From Archivesica marissinica (lineage: Eukaryota > Mollusca > Bivalvia > Venerida > Vesicomyidae): DNA of 64,000 nucleotides. Position 1 is the first letter of the stretch. Each line of letters starts with the position of its first letter. Made by a program: the position numbers and the translations under genes. Positions 57,620 through 64,000 of the stretch are shown here, piece after piece. The notes below the pieces were generated by a model that was not told where the DNA came from, did no database searches, and saw only the letters and a program-made list of their open reading frames with translations. Location: assembly GCA_014843695.1 (NCBI GenBank), contig CM026386.1, positions 87,377,642 to 87,441,641 on the forward strand, given 5' to 3'.

Positions 57620-57800
57620 AGAACTCGGACTGGGAAGTATGTGGGCTGGTACAGTGGTCGCCAAATCTGACAGGTGGGTTTTCTCCGGTTTCCTTTCACG
57701 CGAATGATAACATATTTACACTTTCATCAGTGCCAACGAGAGTGATTTATATAAATTCTTAAAGTTTGTTGTCTCAATCGTTGTAAAATAAATAAAGTTT
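57620..57800 (+). mobile_element. SINE family A, head-less copy at outer edge of right arm
   Basis: aactcggactgggaagtatg through ggtggtgggtttt-type body to gccaacgagagtgatttata and a ttgtaaaataaataaag end. The mirror copy lies at 52525-52680 on the minus strand, so it was present before the inverted duplication. Confidence 0.8.
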
Positions 57801-57844
57801 AACATTGCAATTTAATCGCACCAGTTTGGCCTATCGTACCATGA

Positions 57845-58905
57845 TAGTTGTCTAAGTGTACATGCTGACCGCACCAGTTTGCCCTATCGCTACCATGATA
57901 TTTGTGGAGTATATGCCGACCGCGCCAGTTTGGTCTATCGCTACTATGATATTTGTCTAAGAGTACATGTAGACCGCATCAGTTTGCCCTATCGCTACCA
58001 TGATAGTTGTCTAAGAGTACATGCTGACCGCACCAGTTTGGTCTATCGCTACCATGATATTTGTCTAAGAGTACATGTAGACCGCACGAGTTTGCCCTAT
58101 CGCTACCATGATATTTGTCTAAGAGTACATGCTGACCGCACCAGTTTGGCATATCGCTACCATGATATTTGTCTAGGAGTACATGCTGACCGCACCAGCT
58201 TGCCCTATCACTACCATGATATTTGTTTAAGAGTACATGCTGACAGCACCAGTTTGCCCTATCGCTACCATGATATTTGTCTAAGAGTACATGCTGATCG
58301 CACCAGTTTGGTCTATCGCTACCATGATATTTGTTTAAGAGTACATGCTGACCGCACCAGTTTGCCCTATCGCTACCATGATATTTGTCTAAGAGTACAT
58401 GCTGACCGCATCAGTTTGGTCTATCGCTACCATGATATTTGTCTAGAGTACATGCTGACCGCACCAGTTTGGTCTATCGCTACCATGATATTTGTCTAGG
58501 AGTACATGCTGACCGCACCAGTTTGCCCTATCGCTACCATGATAGTTGTCTAAGTACATGCTGACCGCACCAGTTTGGCCTATCGCTACCATGATAGTTG
58601 TCTAAGAGTACATGCTGATCGCACCAGTTTGGTCTATCGCTCCATGATATTTGTCTAGGAGTACATGCTGACCGCACGAGTTTGCCCTATCGCTACCATG
58701 ATATTTGTCTAAGAGTACATGCTGATCGCACCAGTTTGGTCTATCGCTACCATGATATTTGTCTAGGAGTACATGTAGACCACACCAGTTTGCCCTATCG
58801 CTACCATGGTATTTGTCTAGGAGTACATGCTGACCGCACCAGTTTGGTCTATCCCTACCATGATATTTGTCTAAGAGTACATGCTGACACGAGTTTTGTT
58901 TATCG
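57845..58905. repeat. 54-bp minisatellite, about 19 copies
   Basis: Unit: ccgcaccagtttggtctatc, gctaccatgatatttgtcta, agagtacatgctga. 54 = 18 codons, so frames remain open on both strands (DRTSLPYRYHDICLRVHA on plus). Copies alternate between ttgccct and ttggtct variants. Not regarded as a gene. Confidence 0.95.
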
Positions 58906-59109
58906 ATGCATGCTTGAACCACATGATATTTTAGTTAGTCATGAATTTCCAAAACATAATTGAAGCAAAGAAAAATGTATAAATGATCATTGTCTAGAAA
59001 TTAGATAATTTGCGGGGGGGAACAATGACACAAAGGTATTTAATTGGCAATTTGCATGTGATTACGCCATGCTAAAACAATGAAATAGTTAAATTCTCAT
59101 CACGTCTTA

Positions 59110-59247
59110 TGGGTCGCATATATGTATTACCACACCCATTACTGTCACACTTCTGTATCCCGGGGCAACTGGAATCGCTGGTACATTGGTCCACACATGT
59201 ACCAAATTGAAATCGCCGCCGTCGTGGACACCGACCAGGTTTTTCAG
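59110..59247 (-). CDS. WAP (four-disulfide core) domain exon
   Basis: On the minus strand an acceptor ttttaccag precedes 59247, phase 1. It encodes EKPGRCPRRRRFQFGTCVDQ, then CTSDSSCPGIQKCDSNGCG and NTYMRPI. The layout G-x-C-P, C-x3-C-x-S-D-x-x-C, K-C-x3-G-C-G is a whey acidic protein domain. The last cysteine (N-T-C-x-x-P) is replaced by Tyr, so one disulfide would be lost. The 3' boundary is uncertain (no strong donor before about 59105). WAP domains are secreted protease inhibitors or antimicrobial modules. It is on the strand opposite to the nearby VWC-type exon. Confidence 0.65.
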
Positions 59248-59394
59248 CTGGTAAAAATGATGCACAACTCGATCAGTAATTAAAATGTTTCCAAGTAGAA
59301 ACGAAATTATTTCCAGGTATGAGACTAGGAAGCTACGTGCAGAGAATATAACCCTTCCACAACACAATATATTAAATACCTATATAGGCCACAT

Positions 59395-59950
59395 ACAAAT
59401 ATACAATCAGTATTTCCCAATCCATATAATGCTATGTAGGTGTACGAGTCATTATATATATATGTATGTATTGCCCAATCCATATAATGCTATGTATGTG
59501 TAAGAGTCATTATATATATATATATGCATATTATTGCCCAATCCATATAATGCTATGTAGGTGTACGAGTCATTATATATATGTATGCATTGCCCAATCC
59601 ATATAATGCTATGTAGGTGTACGAGACATTATATATATATATATGTATATATTGTCGAATCCATATAATGCTATGCAGGTGTACGAGACATTATATATAT
59701 ATATGTATATATTGTCCAATCCATATAATGCTATGTAGGTATACGAGACATTATTAATATATATGTATTATATTGTCCAATCCATATAATGCTATGTAGG
59801 TGTATGAGTCATTATATATATATATGTATATATTGCCCAATCCATATAATGCTATGTAGGTGTATGAGTCATTATATATATATATATGTATATATTGCCC
59901 AATCCATATAATGCTATGTAGGTGTACGAGTCATTATATATATATGTTAT
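59395..59950. repeat. Minisatellite of about 60 bp, 9 copies
   Basis: Unit: tgcccaatccatataatgct, atgtaggtgtacgagtcatt, then a variable (ta)n run with tgtatat. Confidence 0.9.
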
Positions 59951-60289
59951 GTCTTGGTCTTCGTTATATATTGTTTAAACTAAATAATGACCCCCCTTAT
60001 AGAATAATGACCCCCCCATCCCCAAAGCCTACAAAAACAATGTTATCAATATATTTTATTAATAATTGCATAAGCTATAAAATTAACAATTATCAATAAA
60101 ATTATATTGAATTTATGTATGAAAAAAGACATATACTCAACTTAATTGGTATTTGAAACAATGCAGCTCAAAATAAATACCATAACATAGCACAGTACTA
60201 ACCATTCTTATCATATTCATGCATGTTCTCTTAAACATTCCAGAAAATATGTACAACTATAATTATAATATGCTGTTATGTTAGTGTGG

Positions 60290-60590
60290 CGTCCATGGTC
60301 CAGTGGTAGAGCGTCTGATTTGGGATCGAACGGTCCCGGGTGCGATACTCGGTCAGGCAACGTATGTAGTATCATTGGGCAAGGCACCTCACACACATTG
60401 CTTAGTACTGGTTAATCGCTTAGGTCGGCTAAGCCTGCCCAGGAAAACATGTCTAAGTCCCCGCGAGGGGTTTGACATTAAAGGAACATACGCTATAAAC
60501 CATTATAATTTTGACTGGTGTGGCTAACTAATTTTGCCACAGGTGTGAAAATCCCCATAATAAAGCAATAAAACCTTATTGTTGGAGCAC
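60290..60590 (+). mobile_element. SINE family D
   Basis: tRNA-like head gcgtccatggtccagtggta (A box) and ccgggtgcgatactcggtca (B box), body cattgggcaaggcacctcac and ccccgcgaggggtttgacat, then an A-rich end ataataaagcaataaaacct. It sits inside the left inverted arm. Confidence 0.8.
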
Positions 60591-60734
60591 TGCAATCAAC
60601 TGTGACACTTCCTGTGTTACATGTTTTATATCATTCATAATACATAATATTTTATTATTGTATGAGCAAGGACAGATAACATTATGTTTTATAACGTGTG
60701 CCTCCCAGTGCAAGAAACGTTTCCATGCCATAGA

Positions 60735-62640
60735 ATAATGACCCCCTTATGTTTACACAGTAAGGGTGAGCGTGGTCACTTTTCCATGCCCTGTATATTA
60801 ACTATATGAGTAAAGGGGGTCACTTTTCCATGCCATATAGAATAATAACCCCCCTGTATATTAACTATATGAGTGAAGGGGGGTCACTTTTCCATGCCAT
60901 AGAATAATGACCCCCCTGTATATTAACTATATGAGTGAAGGGGGTCACTTTTCCATGCCATAGAATAATGACCCCCTGTATATTAACTATATGAGTGAAG
61001 GGAGGTCACTTTTCCATGCCATAGAATCATGACCCCCAGTATATTAACTATATGAGTGAAGGGGCTCACTTGTCCATGCCATAGAATAATGACCCCCTTG
61101 TATATTAACTATATGAGTGAAGGGGGTCACTTTTCCATGCCATAGAATAATGACCACTGTATATTAACTATATGAGTGAAGGGGGGTCACTTTTCCATGC
61201 CATAGAATAATGACCCCCTGTATATTAACTATATGAGTGAAGGGGGTCATTTTTCCATGCCATAGAATAATGACCCCCCTGTATATTAACTATATGAGTG
61301 AAGGGGGTCACTTTTCCATGCCACAGAATAATGACCCCCCTGTATATTAACTATATGAGTGAAGGGGGGTCACTTTTCCATGCCATAGAATAATGACCCT
61401 CTGTATATTAACTATATGAGTGAAGGGGGTCACTTTTCCATGCCATAGAATAATGACCCCCCTGTATATTAACTATATGAGTGAAGGGGGTCACTTTTCC
61501 ATGCCATAGAATAATGACTCCCTGTATATTAACTATATGAGTGAGGAGGGTCACTTTTCCATGCCATAGAATAATGACCCCCCTGTATATTAACTATATG
61601 AGTGAAGGGGGGTCACTTTTCCATGCCATAGAATAATGATCCCCCTGTATATTAACTATATGAGTGAAGGGGGTCACTTTACCATGTCATAGAATAATGA
61701 CCCCCCTGTATATTAACTATATGACTGAAGGGGGTCACTTTTCCATGCCATATAATAATGACCCCCTGTATATTAACTATATGAGTGAAGGGAGGTCACT
61801 TTTCCATGCCATAGAATAATGACCCCCCTGTATATTAACTATATGAGTGAAGGGGGGTCACTTTTCCATGCCATAGAATAATGACCACTGTATATTAACT
61901 ATATGAGTGAAGGGGGGTCAATTTTCCATGCCATAGAATAATGACCCCCTGTATATTAACTATATGAGCGAAGGGGGTCACTTTTCCATGCCATATAATA
62001 ATGACTCCCCCTGTATATTAACTATATGAGTGAAGGGGGTCACTTTTCCATGCCATAGAATAATGACCCCCCTGTATATTAACTATATGAGTGAAGGGGG
62101 TCACTTTTCCATGCCATAGAATAATGACCCCCTGTATATTAACTATATGAGTGAAGGGGGTCACTTTTCCATGCCATAGAATAATGACCCCCCTGTATAT
62201 TAACTATATGAGTGAAGGGGGTCACATTTCCATGCCATAGAATAATGACCCCCTGTATATTAACTATATGAGTGAAGGGGGGTCACTTGTCCATGCCATT
62301 GAATAATGACCACTGTATATTAACTATATGAGTGAAGGGGGTCACTTTTCCATGCCATAGAATAATGACCCCCTGTATAGTAACTATATGAGTGAGGAGG
62401 GTCACTTTTCCATGCCATATAATAATGACCCCCTGTATAGTAACTATATGAGTGAGGACGGTCACTTTTCCATGCCATATATAATGACCCACTGTATATT
62501 AACTATATGAGTGAAGGGCGTCACTTTTCCATGCCATAGAATAATGACCCCCCTGTATATTAACTATATGAGTGAAGGGGGGTCACTGTTCCATGCCATA
62601 GAATAATGACCCCCATGTATATTAACTCAATCATATAGTT
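60735..62640. repeat. Minisatellite of about 60 bp with GGGGGTCA/TGACCCCC, about 31 copies
   Basis: Unit: ccatgccatagaataatgac, cccctgtatattaactatat, gagtgaagggggtcactttt. Each unit holds TGACCCCC and GGGGGTCA as an inverted pair about 30 bases apart, so every unit can fold. C-run length varies from 3 to 6 between units. The same tgaccccc/attattctatgg text marks the element edges at 59985-60015, 62650-62760, 63308-63350 and 63935-64000. Confidence 0.95.
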
Positions 62641-63189
62641 TACATAATTATAGGGGGACATTATTCTATGGCATTGGAAGTTTGACCTGCCTTCACTCGG
62701 ATAATCTACATACAGGGGGATCAATATTCTATGGCATGGAAAAGTGACCTACTTTCAATCAGATAATCTACATTATGTGGTCACATTCTTCATGTATGCA
62801 TGGAACAGTTTCTTGCACTGAATAGATAGCGAGGCACACGTTATAAAGTATAATGTTGTCTGTCCTTGCTCATACAATATTAAAATATTACTTATTATGA
62901 ATGATATAAAACATGTAACCTGTGTATTGGGAACACATGAAGTGTCACTGTTGATTGCAGTTTCACACCTGTGGCAAAGAAGATAAGGCTTAATATGATC
63001 CACAATAGTCAGAATTACAATTGTTAGCAACATATTACATAATTGTGCAGATTTTCTGGAAATATTGAGAGAATATGAATACTCATGATAAGAATAGTTT
63101 GCTATAATAAGTGGATAACATATTAATTAAATTTGTTAAAGAAATATATATCAATTTCTGCTGTAGAAGAGCATCCATAGTGTGAGTGT

Positions 63190-63310
63190 GTTTTACATTT
63201 TTTATCGTCACTACTGGTTGCCCATATGAGCGACGCCTCCTGAAGAGATTAAGTCATTTTAGATTTTTGGAGGATAGTGCAATGATACAGACAGAGACCC
63301 ATTCCAGGGG
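63190..63310 (-). mobile_element. SINE family B, head-less copy
   Basis: ttgcccatatgagcgacgcc and gatacagacagagacccatt match the 8640 copy. It is cut at ccattccag, directly against gggggtcattattc. Confidence 0.8.
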
Positions 63311-63454
63311 GTCATTATTCCATGGCATCGAAAAGTGACCCTCTTTCTCATAATTGTAGTCTATACATAGGGGGTGGGGATCATTGTTCTTATTTGTTTT
63401 ATGTTTGTCTTTGTTTTATGTTTGTCTGTGTAAGTATTATGCATTATGTGAACC

Positions 63455-63755
63455 TCCTAGTTATACAGCACCCACCACCTCCTAGTTATACAGCACCCAC
63501 CACCTCCTAGTTATACAGCACCCACCACCTCCTAGTTATACAGCACCCATCACCTCCTAGTTATACAGCACCCACCACCCCCTAGTTATACAGCACCCAT
63601 CACCTCCTAGTTATACAGCACCCACCACCTCCTAGTTATACAGCACCCACCACCTCCTAGTTATACAGCACCCACCCCAAAGCACCCACCACCACCTCCT
63701 AGTTATACAGCACCCACCACCACCTCCTAGTTATACAGCACCCACCACCTCATGA
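63455..63755. repeat. 27-bp minisatellite, about 11 copies
   Basis: Unit cacccaccacctcctagtta plus tacagca; one copy has an extra cccaaagcaccca. Confidence 0.95.
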
Positions 63756-64000
63756 TCATCTTTAGAAATTGATAAGAGACAACTTATCTGCATACTTCTT
63801 TTTCAGATTCAATATATTTATGTTATTCTGTACATCGTTAAATAAAAATATATGTTGTTAGGCCTTAAACAGTGCTAACTAACATTTAATTATAATAAAT
63901 TCAATATTTTCCCACTATATATTGCTATTTGCAAGGGGGGTCATTTTTCCGCAATGGGGTCAATATTCTATGGCTGAATAATGACCCGCAGGTCATTATT

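Larger units (their letters stand above)
52525..57800. mobile_element. 5.3-kb unit bounded by long inverted repeats
   Basis: Left arm about 52525-53440, right arm about 56757-57800, reverse complements of each other with moderate divergence. Examples: cccagtccgagttcgttcaa, ggccgtaacttaatgggtga, acattttgcaaagtgttcac, cgctgtggggaaatgtgtgt, gtctagtagactggaaaatg on the left and their complements on the right. Both outer ends carry a truncated family A SINE. The right arm has an extra segment of about 200 bases. Between the arms lie a VWC-type exon, a minisatellite-filled intron and a second cysteine-rich exon. Foldback-type element or inverted duplication; the mechanism is unknown. Confidence 0.7.
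59983..64000. mobile_element. Inverted-repeat element with central minisatellite (may continue past the window)
   Basis: Inverted arms: 60130-60250 plus 60540-60740 on the left against about 62790-63110 on the right (e.g. acattatgttttataacgtg, cagtgcaagaaacgtttcca, catattcatgcatgttctct and their complements). The motif AATAATGACC begins the left side at 59983, and its complement GGTCATTATT ends the window at 63991-64000, suggesting terminal inverted repeats. A family D SINE was inserted into the left arm, a family B SINE lies in the right part. No transposase frame seen. Confidence 0.6.

Noticed and set aside
57879..58922. 206-codon plus-strand and 106-codon minus-strand frames with an 18-residue repeat
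   Set aside because: Product of the 54-bp array; open on both strands at once, as expected for a repeat without stops.

Overview
The window is animal nuclear DNA: AT-rich, intron-dominated and packed with microsatellites, minisatellites, tRNA-derived SINEs, foldback elements and retrotransposon debris. Gene type, SINEs and repeat load suggest a lophotrochozoan, most likely a mollusc. This is inference; no rRNA or mitochondrial marker is present.

Host gene 1 (+ strand, about 4.6-43.3 kb) is a type I transmembrane receptor. I followed it exon by exon with splice sites and matching phases: Ig-like domain (4607-4915), a second cysteine-free Ig-like domain (9090-9422), fibronectin III domain (12677-12979), transmembrane exon (14386-14499), then a cytoplasmic tail in six small exons (31585-31612, 33103-33153, 38567-38634, 40511-40529, 41488-41558, 43272-43330). 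The tail carries four tyrosine motifs of ITIM/ITAM type (YYNV, YEAL, YSSL, YENL). YEAL-x9-YSSL fits ITAM spacing and VTYENL fits the ITIM consensus. The signal-peptide exon is not seen and probably lies to the left.

The 17-kb intron after the transmembrane exon holds a GC-rich, densely coding block (about 17.9-28.85 kb). This is a decayed Maverick/Polinton (adintovirus-like) provirus: DNA polymerase, SF1 helicase and HNH remnants, integrase, a run of small virion-type genes, packaging ATPase, a minor capsid-like gene, a coiled-coil gene and the major capsid protein. Frameshifts and stops break most of the large genes. An inversion of about 4.15 kb (breakpoints near 24.23 and 28.39 kb) appears to have split two genes at once: the ATPase and a gene whose halves now lie at 24225-24688 (-) and 28395-28840 (+). 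Left of the provirus is a 1.7-kb 42-bp minisatellite. Right of it are a hammerhead-like core with a TATA box and the 3' end of a LINE.

From 44 to 51.5 kb are degenerate coding remnants, including a BEL/Pao reverse transcriptase. At 52.5-57.8 kb, long inverted repeats enclose two cysteine-rich exons, one of VWC type, separated by an intron made of a 37-bp minisatellite. A WAP-domain exon lies on the minus strand at 59.1-59.25 kb. The right end (59.98-64.0 kb) is another inverted-repeat structure built around a roughly 60-bp minisatellite.
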